Under the pieces are notes generated by a model. The model made no database searches and had not been told where the DNA came from. It saw only the letters and a list, made by a program, of their open reading frames with translations. Shown one piece after another: positions 52,141 through 60,416 of a DNA stretch of 64,000 nt. The translations under genes were made by a program, and so were the position numbers. The stretch is from WJMT01 sp964456985 (GTDB lineage Bacteria; Acidobacteriota; Aminicenantia; Aminicenantales; Aminicenantaceae), in NCBI GenBank assembly GCA_964456985.1, contig CAYWDH010000001.1:62001-126000 (forward strand), in the 5' to 3' direction. The stretch's first letter is position 1, and each line of letters starts with the position of its first letter.

Positions 52141-52396
52141 CCTGGTTATTCACGAGCCGAGATGGCTGCAGATGCGAGGCGCAGGGTATGAAGCTGTGGT
52201 CCTTCACCGCGAATGCCCTGCAACAATGCAGATGCTGTGAGATCGGCTCGCCTGTAAGGGAAAATATGGTTGCATAAAATAAAAATCATTACAGGGAATA
52301 ACAGAAGAAGCATGTTCTTAATGAATTAAGAATGATAAAAGAGTCAATCATGGAAAATGTGGATGGAAACGCAACCATATTTTATGAATGACCAGG
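52141..52396. mobile_element. 256-bp non-coding element with terminal inverted repeats (MITE-like)
   Basis: Ends are CCTGGTTATTCA (52141-52152) and TGAATGACCAGG (52385-52396), inverted copies with one mismatch. Inside are an 8-bp perfect pair CGAGCCGA/TCGGCTCG (52153-52160, 52243-52250), nested GCAGGGTA/TGCCCTGC (52181-52188, 52214-52221) and TGAAG/CTTCA (52189-52193, 52202-52206), and a 13-bp perfect pair (52261-52273, 52371-52383). No frame of useful length is seen. It fills the gap 52063-52397 and ends one base before the next stop codon. No clear target duplication. Confidence 0.6.
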
Positions 52397-52397
52397 A

Positions 52398-53261
52398 TTA
52401 TTCCCCGCGCTTGAACAAGCGGTAGGTGGGATAAGCGAACTCCACATCCGGTTCTTCGTTGAACTTTTTCAGAACGAACTGACAGATCATATCCTGGCTT
52501 GACCTCCTGTTTCTGGCATTCGTCATATAACGGAGCGTCAGTTCCACCCCGAAATCAACAATATTGGTCCACACCGCAGGAGTCAGCTTCTCAAAGTGGA
52601 TCAAATATTTCCTGGACATGTGAGATATTCTCTCTTTGATTAATTCACCATAATCCAGTTCATCTTTTTCTGCCGCCTCGAGTATGATCTGCTTGGCTTT
52701 TTCCCAGTTACTTTCAAAAGTAACGACTATTTTGATCTCATTCCATATATACTCAAACCCACGCGTGTAATTATAGATAGACTCTGTGAATATTTTACTG
52801 TTGGGGCAGTGAACAACACGTCCCGTACTCTGGTCAGAATCCACCCAGTTTCCGATCTCCAGAAGAGAGGTATAAAAAAGACGGATATCAATGACATCTC
52901 CTTTTACATCTCCTATTTGGACTCTATCTCCGGTATCATAGGGCCTTCTTATAAGCAGCAGAAGCCAACCGGCTATGGCTGTCACAGGCTGGTGTAAAGC
53001 TAAGGTCAAGCCGGCTCCTCCGATCCCAATCAGCGTGGCTATGGACACCTGCTCTTTCAACCAGATCAGGATGATGTTGATTATGGCAAGAACAGATAGG
53101 ACATAGACCACTGCTTTTCTGGCAGTGTACCGCTTTTTTGAATCAGGGACAGTTTTATTGATGAGACGGTCTATCAGAAGCGAGAGCATGTAGGCAATAA
53201 AAATCGTTAGAAGGGAAAACAGGATCTTTTGCACATTTGGATTGCTGAGGTATTCGATCAT
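52398..53261 (-). CDS. MscS-family mechanosensitive channel
   Basis: 287 residues. Three membrane helices (about 10-30, 48-66, 72-100), the last followed by the pore-lining and loop region VTAIAGWLLLLIRRPYDTGDRVQIGDVKGDVIDI, split over two segments, which is the MscS signature, then the beta domain with VVHCPNSKIFTESIYNYTRG. The C-terminal part is alpha/beta as in MscS. The helix that in MscS is rich in Gly and Ala is here IGGAGLTLALHQP. Known role: release of solutes at high membrane tension. It diverges from a second MscS gene at 53421. Confidence 0.85.
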   Translation of the reverse strand: MIEYLSNPNVQKILFSLLTIFIAYMLSLLIDRLINKTVPDSKKRYTARKAVVYVLSVLAIINIILIWLKEQVSIATLIGIGGAGLTLALHQPVTAIAGWLLLLIRRPYDTGDRVQIGDVKGDVIDIRLFYTSLLEIGNWVDSDQSTGRVVHCPNSKIFTESIYNYTRGFEYIWNEIKIVVTFESNWEKAKQIILEAAEKDELDYGELIKERISHMSRKYLIHFEKLTPAVWTNIVDFGVELTLRYMTNARNRRSSQDMICQFVLKKFNEEPDVEFAYPTYRLFKRGE

Positions 53262-53420
53262 TCGCCTTTTTTCTTATACCACATTGACGGCAGCAATGAC
53301 AATCTCTTTGTCCTCGAAAGCATATAAAACCGAACCTCTTTATAATCGCTCCAAATATCCATATAATAAAGTCAGCTTGTTTCTACTAATCTAAAAGTAA
53401 TCTAAAAAGGAGGCAGCAAA

Positions 53421-54320
53421 ATGGATTATAATGCCCTATTAACCGCATTAAAGGATTGGTTTCTCTCATCAGGTATCACAATAGTACTGATCCTGATAGC
53501 TCTTTTTATCGGGCTCAAACTAATAAAAAGCCTTTCCAAGCGAATCTCTAAACTGTTCCTTAAGAAAAAAGATGATAAAGAAGCCAGAAAAAGAGCTGAT
53601 ACCCTAAGTTCAGTCATACGAAACACTCTGAGCATTACAGCTGTATTGATAGCCCTGCTTATCATTCTGGGACAGGTGGGTATTGAAATCGGTCCGCTTT
53701 TAGCCGCAGCAGGAATCGCAGGCGTGGCTATAGGATTTGCCGGGCAAAATCTGGTCAAAGATATCATCAATGGTTTCTTTATCCTTCTTGAAGATCAAAT
53801 AAGAGTCGGAGATATTGTGGAAATAGCGGGAAGATCAGGGGTTGTGGAGCAAATCAATCTGAAACTGACACGGCTACGGGACTTAGAAGGCAATGTCCAC
53901 TTCATCCCCAATTCCAATATTGATATCGTATCCAATAAGACCAAAGAGTATTCCTGCTATCTCTTCGATATAGGGATCGCTTACAGAGAGGATGCAGATG
54001 AAGTGATGGATGTCATAAAACAAATAGATGAAGAGATGCGGAATGATCCGGAATGGAAGGATCAAATCTTACAGCCCATTGAGATCTTCGGACTGGACCG
54101 GTTCGATGATTCGGCAGTCATTGTAAGAGCCCGGACCCGAACCGCTCCGGCCATGCAGTGGGGCGTGGGAAGAGAATTCAATCGACGGATCAAAAAGAGA
54201 TTCGATGAGCTGGACATTGAGATCCCGTTCCCTCACACAACTCTTTATATAGGACAAGACAAAGACAAGTCCTCTCCTCCTCTTCATGTGCACATGGAGG
54301 AAAAAAGAAGTGCCCGTTAA
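53421..54320 (+). CDS. mscS: MscS-family mechanosensitive channel, second copy
   Basis: 299 residues from ATG at 53421 with AAGGAGG upstream. Three helices, and a pore helix GPLLAAAGIAGVAIGFAGQNLVKD split over two turns, close to the MscS consensus, then IINGFFILLEDQIRVGDIVEIAGRSGVVEQI and VHFIPNSNI, each close to family motifs. The C-terminal vestibule ends with FPHTTLYIG, again as in MscS. It is nearer to canonical MscS than the divergent copy at 52398. The FAD oxidoreductase starts inside its 3' end. Confidence 0.9.
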   Translation: MDYNALLTALKDWFLSSGITIVLILIALFIGLKLIKSLSKRISKLFLKKKDDKEARKRADTLSSVIRNTLSITAVLIALLIILGQVGIEIGPLLAAAGIAGVAIGFAGQNLVKDIINGFFILLEDQIRVGDIVEIAGRSGVVEQINLKLTRLRDLEGNVHFIPNSNIDIVSNKTKEYSCYLFDIGIAYREDADEVMDVIKQIDEEMRNDPEWKDQILQPIEIFGLDRFDDSAVIVRARTRTAPAMQWGVGREFNRRIKKRFDELDIEIPFPHTTLYIGQDKDKSSPPLHVHMEEKRSAR

Positions 54321-55485
54321 AAATTCCTTTGACTTTCTCATAATAGGAGGAGGGATCATGGGATGCGCCTGCGCTTATTTTCTCCTCACCTCTGACCGGA
54401 ATCTCAAAGTCGGCATCGTTGAAAAAGATCTGACCTATTCTCACGCATCCACCACTCTTTCATTGGCAAATGTGCGCATCCAGTTCAGCCTCAAACAGAA
54501 CATCGAGGTATCACAATACGCCCATGAATTCATAAAGGACTTCCCTGAAAAAATGGCGGTCAAAGGTGAAAAGCCTGGCCTCTGCTTTCGCAAAGAAGGA
54601 AACTTATTTCTAACAGACCGAAAAAACAAACAAGGAGCCGTGCAGGCCTTCAATCTTCAAAAAGACCTGGGATGCCTTGTGAATTGGATCGAACCTGAAG
54701 ATATTGAATCCGAATATCCTTTGTACTCGGCCCAAAAAACAGCCGGAGGGGCCTTCAGCCCTGACGACGGTTACCTGGATGCCTATTCTTTTTTAAACGG
54801 TTTCAAACAAAAAGCCGCTTCTTTGGGAGCGGAACTGATCGAGGACCAGGCTGTTAAACTTCTACTTCATAGAAAAAGGATAACAGGAGCCAGGCTCAAA
54901 TCAGGAAAGCGCCTCATGTCCGGAAATGTGATAAACTGTGCGGGCGCATGGGCCGGAGAGCTCGCCAAAACCGCCCGCATCTCCCTTCCCATAACTCCTG
55001 TCAAACGCCAGGTCTTTGTGCTGGAACCCGGAGAAAAACCGGAATCCCCCCTACCCCTGACCGTTCTTCCCTCCGGGCTTTACTTCCGTTCCGAAACAGG
55101 AGATAAAATCCTCGCAGGCAAATCCATGCCCGATGACACAGAAGGAATTGATTTTTCCTGGAATCAGGAGACTTTCAGAGAGCGACTGTGGCCTGAACTT
55201 GCGGAATTCGTGCCTGCGTTTGACCGGCTGAGGCTCCAGAGAGGCTGGTCCGGTCTCTATGCCGTGAACACTCTGGATGAAAACGCCATTCTTGGAGAAT
55301 GGCCTGAAGTAAAGGGATTTTATCTGGCTATCGGATTCTCAGGCCATGGGCTGCAGCAGGCTCCTGCTGTGGGGCGTTATCTCTCTGAAATTATCCGTGG
55401 GAAAAAACCCGCCCTTGACCTTTCCATCTTCAGCCCCGAACGCATTCTGGACGCCAAACCCATCTACGAATCCGGAATCGTATAA
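54310..55485 (+). CDS. FAD-dependent oxidoreductase (DAO family)
   Basis: 391 residues from GTG at 54310, with GGAGG eleven bases ahead; the gene overlaps the channel gene by 11 bases. The N-terminal FLIIGGGIMGCACAY is the dinucleotide-binding motif; VINCAGAWAGELA near the middle and LAIGFSGHGLQQAPAVG near the end match the D-amino-acid-oxidase/glycine-oxidase family, which oxidises N-methyl or D-amino acids and related substrates. FAD is probably covalently or tightly bound. Substrate unknown, though proline- or sarcosine-type compounds would fit the rest of the window. Confidence 0.85.
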   Translation: MPVKNSFDFLIIGGGIMGCACAYFLLTSDRNLKVGIVEKDLTYSHASTTLSLANVRIQFSLKQNIEVSQYAHEFIKDFPEKMAVKGEKPGLCFRKEGNLFLTDRKNKQGAVQAFNLQKDLGCLVNWIEPEDIESEYPLYSAQKTAGGAFSPDDGYLDAYSFLNGFKQKAASLGAELIEDQAVKLLLHRKRITGARLKSGKRLMSGNVINCAGAWAGELAKTARISLPITPVKRQVFVLEPGEKPESPLPLTVLPSGLYFRSETGDKILAGKSMPDDTEGIDFSWNQETFRERLWPELAEFVPAFDRLRLQRGWSGLYAVNTLDENAILGEWPEVKGFYLAIGFSGHGLQQAPAVGRYLSEIIRGKKPALDLSIFSPERILDAKPIYESGIV

Positions 55486-55542
55486 AAATCTGGGATCATT
55501 TATTGACTTACCTCTTCCTTATCCAAATCCACCTCTTTCTTC

Positions 55543-56697
55543 TCAATCTGCAATGTAGCCGGCTCTGTGAAGAATCCTGTAGTTTTTCCCTTTGATCTTC
55601 ACCTTGATCTTCCTGAATTTCCCATCTGTCTTATAATCTTTGGGCTTATAGTAGATGAGATAGTAATTTTCTGAAGCCTCCATGGCTTGTTTGAAGGAAA
55701 ATTCCGGACTTCGTGAACTTATGGTCACACCTCCTGTGGCATCTGCCATTTCTGAGAACCCGCTGAAGATATCTGCGCGAGTGTCCACCCATCCCAAAAT
55801 TTCACTCTGCTCCCTCCCATCCTCTGTAAGAGGAGCTTCCGTGATATATAAAAAATGACAGGTCACAGATGCGTCTGAAAAAGCCTCTCTTATTTCATCT
55901 GAGTTAAATGATATGTCCGGAAACAGCTCAAATAGGTCTTTATCTGATAAACCAGGGGGAACCGGAAGCATATTCTTCTGGTAAAAAAAGAACACATGTT
56001 TCTGCCCTTGGATCTGTCTTAAAAACTCTCCGAATTGGGATATTTTCTGTCTGTCAATATACATGTACCCCTTGAGCTTCCTAAAGATCTCCAGAAGCAT
56101 TCGAGTTCTTAGCTCTGGGTCCTCAAAACCTGTATACTTCAAATCCCTGAATTCTCTAAGCATACTTCGATAGGCTGAACTGCCCAGTACCGCATCTTCT
56201 CTCACTTTTCCCTTCAATTCTTCAGCTATTTCCTCCTTTGGCATTCTTTCAAAAGCATCTTCATTGAACCGGTAGTTTTTTCGGGGTGTTGTGACGATGA
56301 GGGAATCCCCTGGCAAAAGAACTTCATTAAAGAAGTAATCGATCAATTCTCCCACCCGCGGCAGGTATTCCACAAGCTCAAACATCAGGATAAAGGTTCT
56401 CTTCTGGATGGAGGTAATGGGTTTGACCGGTTGAATCTCTTCGCCTTTTAATGAAGTATCCACCAGCTGGCGTTCTATGTTCTTCTCCTTTATCAAATAA
56501 ACCGCCTCTATTTCCTGAAGTTTCCCTTCTTCATATACTTCAAAATCATGGATATCAAGGTCATTAATAAACCGATTCCCTTTAAAAACCCTCACATCCA
56601 CTTCAATGAGGATAGCTCTGGCCTCATGCTGGAGCTCCTGGCCAAAAGTCATAAGAATCAAGAAAAGAATACCAATTAGAAAAATTGGTTTTCGCAT
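55543..56697 (-). CDS. Exported VWFA-related protein (TIGR03436 type), copy 2
   Basis: 384 residues from ATG at 56697, eight bases after AGGGAGGGG. Signal peptide, then VDVRVFKGNRFINDLDIHDFEVYEEGK, split at the strand break, the conserved head of the family. The expected metal site D-x-S-x-S is replaced by ILMFELVEYLPRVGE, so no divalent metal is likely bound. The end ASENYYLIYYKPKDYKTD and ILHRAGYIAD is shared with the copy at 60417. Between the two copies lie the AbiE pair and two other exported proteins. Function unknown. Confidence 0.8.
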   Translation of the reverse strand: MRKPIFLIGILFLILMTFGQELQHEARAILIEVDVRVFKGNRFINDLDIHDFEVYEEGKLQEIEAVYLIKEKNIERQLVDTSLKGEEIQPVKPITSIQKRTFILMFELVEYLPRVGELIDYFFNEVLLPGDSLIVTTPRKNYRFNEDAFERMPKEEIAEELKGKVREDAVLGSSAYRSMLREFRDLKYTGFEDPELRTRMLLEIFRKLKGYMYIDRQKISQFGEFLRQIQGQKHVFFFYQKNMLPVPPGLSDKDLFELFPDISFNSDEIREAFSDASVTCHFLYITEAPLTEDGREQSEILGWVDTRADIFSGFSEMADATGGVTISSRSPEFSFKQAMEASENYYLIYYKPKDYKTDGKFRKIKVKIKGKNYRILHRAGYIAD

Positions 56698-56825
56698 TGT
56701 CATCCCCCTCCCTTCTTTTATGACATGTTCTTAATATAGATTATGAAAAGGATGATGTCAAAAAAATAAAATGTTGAGTTTTTACAAATGTTGATTCCTG
56801 ATTTCTTTGATATTTTACTCTAACC

Positions 56826-56855
56826 TTGACAATTCATCTAAAAAATATGTATTAT
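56826..56855 (+). promoter_or_regulatory. Promoter of the AbiE-type pair
   Basis: TTGACA (56826-56831) and TATTAT (56850-56855) with 18 bases between. Transcription would start near 56862, just before the palindrome at 56868-56881, so a bound regulator would block it. Confidence 0.5.
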
Positions 56856-56867
56856 ATTTCCATAACT

Positions 56868-56881
56868 TACCAATAATGGTA
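56868..56881. promoter_or_regulatory. Short palindrome, candidate AbiEi operator
   Basis: TACCA and TGGTA enclose ATAA, immediately ahead of the start codon at 56892. AbiEi antitoxins repress their own operons by binding inverted repeats, so this is a natural candidate site. It also overlaps the place where a ribosome site would be expected. Confidence 0.4.
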
Positions 56882-56891
56882 GGAAATAGAA

Positions 56892-57533
56892 ATGAATTAT
56901 GAAGAGTTGGTAGATCTCTTTGGAGACAGACCGTTTTTTGAAAGTGATGAAGTCCACCTCCTCTTCAAAGAATCCCGGGGACAAATAGAAGCACGCCTCT
57001 CTCGCTGGGTGAGTATGGGAAAACTGCTGAAACTCCGAAACAAAAAATACCTTCTACCGGAAAGATATCGAAAAACCGAACCCAATCCCGGCTATATCTC
57101 TAATTTTTTATACAGGCCCTCTTATGTTAGTTTAAGAACAGCTCTTGATATTTACGGATTCATTCCAGAATCAACCTATCTGTACGAAGCTATCACTCCA
57201 AAGAAAACGACTGTCTGGAAAACACCTATAGGTATTTTCACATATCATTCCTTAAGAAGAGAGAGGTTCTGGGGATACACTCTGTATCTGGAAACAAGAA
57301 GCACTCATCCTCAGGAAAATTTCATGCTGGCAGAACCAGAAAAGGTTTTTCTTGACCTTTTTTATCTCATCAAAGGAGAATGGACTGAGGAGAGAGTTGT
57401 GGAGATGAGGTTCCAAAATCTTGAGAAAGTCAAAAAAGCAAAACTTCTTGATTACTCAAGACGTTTCAACAGCCCTAAAGTAAACAGAGGAGTCAATCGG
57501 TTCATAATGATTCACAAAGAGGAAATGAAATGA
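56892..57533 (+). CDS. abiEi: AbiEi-type antitoxin/transcriptional repressor
   Basis: 213 residues. An N-terminal winged-helix region (about 1-60; FFESDEVHLLFKESRGQI, then WVSMGKLLKLRNKKYLL) is followed by a family domain with RPSYVSLRTALDIYGFIPE and PIGIFTYHSL, and LAEPEKVFLDLFYL near the end, the pattern of AbiEi proteins. Known role: represses the operon and counters the paired nucleotidyltransferase toxin (type IV system). The stop overlaps the toxin start in ATGA. Promoter and palindrome lie directly upstream. Confidence 0.75.
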   Translation: MNYEELVDLFGDRPFFESDEVHLLFKESRGQIEARLSRWVSMGKLLKLRNKKYLLPERYRKTEPNPGYISNFLYRPSYVSLRTALDIYGFIPESTYLYEAITPKKTTVWKTPIGIFTYHSLRRERFWGYTLYLETRSTHPQENFMLAEPEKVFLDLFYLIKGEWTEERVVEMRFQNLEKVKKAKLLDYSRRFNSPKVNRGVNRFIMIHKEEMK

Positions 57534-58330
57534 AAGAACAGGCCTTATCCATTGCAGCAGAGGAAAAAGATCCGAGGCCTTCTCTGAATAAATTAAGAGA
57601 ATATCTTCATCATGTGATTCTTAGAGAACTGTTTGAACAGAACGCACTCGATGAACTCGTTTTTCACGGTGGCACAGCCCTAAGAATCCTTTATGATCTG
57701 AGAAGGTTTTCAGAAGATTTGGATTTTCACTTAAAAGACAAGAGCCCTTTTGATCTAAAAGGTATTGCCCAAAAGATAAAAAAACATTTGGAATTGCAGG
57801 GCTATCAGCTGAGTTTAAAAGGAATCTATACAGATACAGTTCAATCCGTATTTATCAAATTTGAGAGAATCCTTGAGGAAGCTCATCTAACAAGCAAGGG
57901 AAGAGAAAAAATGAGGGTAAAAATCGAAGTGGATACGAATCCTCCCCAAGGTTTTCGAACAGAATCCTCTTTAGTGTATAAATTTTTGCCGTTTGGGGTA
58001 ATTCATCATGATAAAACATCATTTCTTGCAGGAAAATTACATGCTATCCTCCAACGTTCTTATACCAAGGGAAGAGATTATTATGATCTGTGGTTTTATC
58101 TGAGCAAATGGAAAGATATGCTCCCTAATCTTCTATACCTCAATAATGCGCTCAAACAAACAGGTTTTAAAAGTCCCCCTCTTAAAAAAGAAAACTGGAG
58201 ACAAATCACCTCGGAAAGAATAAAAGTAACGGATTGGGATTATGTGGTAAATGATGTGGAGCCCTTTCTTGAAAACCAGAATGACCTTAAAGTTTTCACT
58301 AAACAGACTCTTCTAACTCTGCTCAGTTAA
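57530..58330 (+). CDS. abiEii: AbiEii/AbiGii-family nucleotidyltransferase toxin
   Basis: 266 residues. The nucleotidyltransferase core shows LVFHGGTALRILYDLRRF followed by SEDLDFH, the G-G-T and D-x-D motifs that bind nucleotide and metal, and VKIEVDTNPP as a third acidic strand. LHAILQRSYTKGRDYYDLW supplies the Lys/Arg and Asp motif of the family. All key residues are present, so it should be active. AbiEii toxins transfer nucleotides, reported on tRNA in related systems, and give phage abortive infection. Start ATG at 57530 is translationally coupled to the antitoxin. Confidence 0.85.
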   Translation: MKEQALSIAAEEKDPRPSLNKLREYLHHVILRELFEQNALDELVFHGGTALRILYDLRRFSEDLDFHLKDKSPFDLKGIAQKIKKHLELQGYQLSLKGIYTDTVQSVFIKFERILEEAHLTSKGREKMRVKIEVDTNPPQGFRTESSLVYKFLPFGVIHHDKTSFLAGKLHAILQRSYTKGRDYYDLWFYLSKWKDMLPNLLYLNNALKQTGFKSPPLKKENWRQITSERIKVTDWDYVVNDVEPFLENQNDLKVFTKQTLLTLLS

Positions 58331-58364
58331 AGGAGGGATATTTCTTCTATCCTTCTTTTTTTAT
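58330..58364 (+). terminator. Rho-independent terminator of the AbiE pair
   Basis: An 11-bp stem (58330-58340 with 58348-58358, two G-U pairs) and a 7-base loop are followed by a T tract to 58362. It lies directly after the toxin stop, before the converging gene that ends at 58364. Confidence 0.7.
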
Positions 58365-59260
58365 TAATAAGGAATATCGCCTTTGACTTTAGTGCTTACG
58401 ATGAAGAACTGGTAATCTCGATAATGGACAGTGATCTCGGTCCGGTTGTAAAGCCTTCTGTTTTTATGATAGTAAGCCTCAATGAGTGAGTATTTATTGG
58501 GAAATCTTATGTCTTTGATCCTGTGCTTGAATTCCACAGAACACATGACCTCAGGCCTTGCCTGGAGGAACTCTGCTTCAATTTCAAGGGCATCCATATT
58601 CTCAACTGAATCAGATGTCCATTCGATTCTGGTGATGCTGTAGTCTTCTTCACTTATCCACGCTTTCCCGTGCATTTTGTTTCCTTGTGCATGGGGTCTG
58701 GGTATGGCTTCAATGACGATCTCCTCATCCATATAGTGTTTCTCTCTTCCTATGATCTGATAGTCATAATCGGCTTGATTGGACTTTCCGAAAATGGCTA
58801 CAGGCGCTAAGAAAAGCTGGGAGTGGTGGAATCTTGTTTTAAGCTCTGCATTTTTTACATGTTTTTTCTCATGATTTTCGCTGAGAAGGATCCTTTTTTC
58901 CATCACTTTGTTTGTATAGGGTTTGCGTATGAGCTGGTAGTCGTAGACACATCGGTATACATCTCTTAAATGAGGAGAACACCCTATTGTTATTTTATAA
59001 GGTCCGTCTCCCAATCCATGACGAATGACTATCTCTCTTAGTCTTTCTGGAAGTTCAGCAAACTCTACTTCAAGGATCTTCTCTTTGCACACGAAATAAA
59101 GGGCCAGGCTTCTTATCTTCTCGCAGTAATCAGCGCACTTATCCAGTATGGCTTCTAACGCCGTATCGTTCGAGTTAACAAGGAGTGCTTCTTGGCTTAA
59201 AATGTGTGAAGTAAAAAGCAGAAAAAAGCATAAAAGAATAAATATGATTTTCTTTTTCAT
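58364..59260 (-). CDS. Exported LolA-like/outer-membrane lipoprotein-sorting type protein
   Basis: 298 residues. Signal peptide (IIFILLCFFLLFTSHILS) then a mixed beta-rich domain. The pattern of long strands ending in charged turns, such as KITIGCSPHLRDVYRCVYDYQLI, split by one Pro, and later GKAWISEEDYSITRIEWTS and VMCSVEFKHRIKDIRFPNKYSL, recalls LolA/outer-membrane lipoprotein-sorting proteins that bind lipid acyl chains. No firm family. It is third in an operon with a beta-propeller protein (74-base gap) and a VWFA-related protein. AAGGGG lies before ATG at 59260. Confidence 0.5.
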   Translation of the reverse strand: MKKKIIFILLCFFLLFTSHILSQEALLVNSNDTALEAILDKCADYCEKIRSLALYFVCKEKILEVEFAELPERLREIVIRHGLGDGPYKITIGCSPHLRDVYRCVYDYQLIRKPYTNKVMEKRILLSENHEKKHVKNAELKTRFHHSQLFLAPVAIFGKSNQADYDYQIIGREKHYMDEEIVIEAIPRPHAQGNKMHGKAWISEEDYSITRIEWTSDSVENMDALEIEAEFLQARPEVMCSVEFKHRIKDIRFPNKYSLIEAYYHKNRRLYNRTEITVHYRDYQFFIVSTKVKGDIPY

Positions 59261-59334
59261 CTCTTACCCCTTACTCCCAAATTCTAATTAAAAGATCTGG
59301 GTATGTCAAACAAGCGAATACTAAAACCTGATTT

Positions 59335-60390
59335 TTATTCATCCTCCACCTGATACCTGACCACATCTATGGTCCCATCCTCATTGTATTCTCTAAAGAA
59401 TAAAAAGTTCTTATGTGTAGCGATAAGCGTTCCTCTCACATTCAACCAGAAGCTATCCAAATAAGTGCCTTTTTTATCGAATAGGTCAAAAAGCATTCCT
59501 CTTTTTTCATCAAAAGTGGAGGTCCACACCAGGATGTTTCCCCGAAATGTGTAAATATAATTAATATCGGATACATATTTTCTTTCAGGAATTTTAGGCC
59601 CGGGCCGGTCCGTTGTTCTCTTTGGTGCTTTTACTCGGGGATATGGGCGGGTGAATTTATTGATGATTTCCCCCATCCTAATGTCCAATACCGTAACCAT
59701 GTATTCCTCTGGATCAGTCCAGATGCAAAATCGCCCATCATGGCTCATGATGGTGACAGCACGTCCCCAATTCACCATGATATTTTCACCTCGATAGGCT
59801 CTTAGGATAGCCCCAGGGAATTCCTTTATCACTTCTTCGTTTTTTGAAAGCACCACAATTGACATTTGATAATCAACAATATTCCCTGTGCTCTCCTTAG
59901 CATCAGAAAAATTCGTTTTAATCAAAATAAAATAATCTCTCAATAGACCAAGCAGAAGACTGTAGCGTTTGGTTAAATGGAATTCTTTCAATAATTTCCC
60001 TTCCAGATCCATATGCAGGATTTTGGAGTTTCCTGAATCATAGATAAAGATGTCCTTCTCTTGAAGTACATACCTTACGAACTGTTGGATCTCTCCTGGT
60101 CCCTGGCCTTTTTTAAATAGATTTTTAACAAATTGGCCCTCTGGTGTGAATTTAAGGAGCTGATTGGAGTCATGAAGAAAAATAAATCCATCTTCTGAGA
60201 TTTTCACAAATTGGGGCCGTTTGAAAAAGAATTCCTCTCCCTGGTCATTTATTCGAAGAACTTCCTTTACATCAAGGATCCGGCCGGCATTGGGATTCAA
60301 TGGCTTTTTAGGATTCTCGATAATTTCCTGGGAAAAAACTAATGGAAGGAAAAGCAAAAAGAAAAATAGAATGAAAACAAATTTTTTCAT
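59335..60390 (-). CDS. Exported six-bladed beta-propeller protein
   Basis: 351 residues. Signal peptide (FVFILFFFLLFLPLVFSQ) and then about six blades with the repeated pattern FVKISEDGFIFLHDSNQLLKF, QFVRYVLQEKDIFIYDSGNSKILHMD and so on, as in NHL/6-bladed TolB-like propellers with NHL-type I-x-D-x-x-N. Propellers of this type often bind peptides or proteins. It lies 26 bases after a VWFA-related gene and 74 bases before the LolA-like gene. No catalytic residues are seen. ATG at 60390 has GGGAG some eight bases ahead. Confidence 0.65.
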   Translation of the reverse strand: MKKFVFILFFFLLFLPLVFSQEIIENPKKPLNPNAGRILDVKEVLRINDQGEEFFFKRPQFVKISEDGFIFLHDSNQLLKFTPEGQFVKNLFKKGQGPGEIQQFVRYVLQEKDIFIYDSGNSKILHMDLEGKLLKEFHLTKRYSLLLGLLRDYFILIKTNFSDAKESTGNIVDYQMSIVVLSKNEEVIKEFPGAILRAYRGENIMVNWGRAVTIMSHDGRFCIWTDPEEYMVTVLDIRMGEIINKFTRPYPRVKAPKRTTDRPGPKIPERKYVSDINYIYTFRGNILVWTSTFDEKRGMLFDLFDKKGTYLDSFWLNVRGTLIATHKNFLFFREYNEDGTIDVVRYQVEDE

Positions 60391-60416
60391 TTTTTAGCTC
60401 CCAAATTTTTATTATA

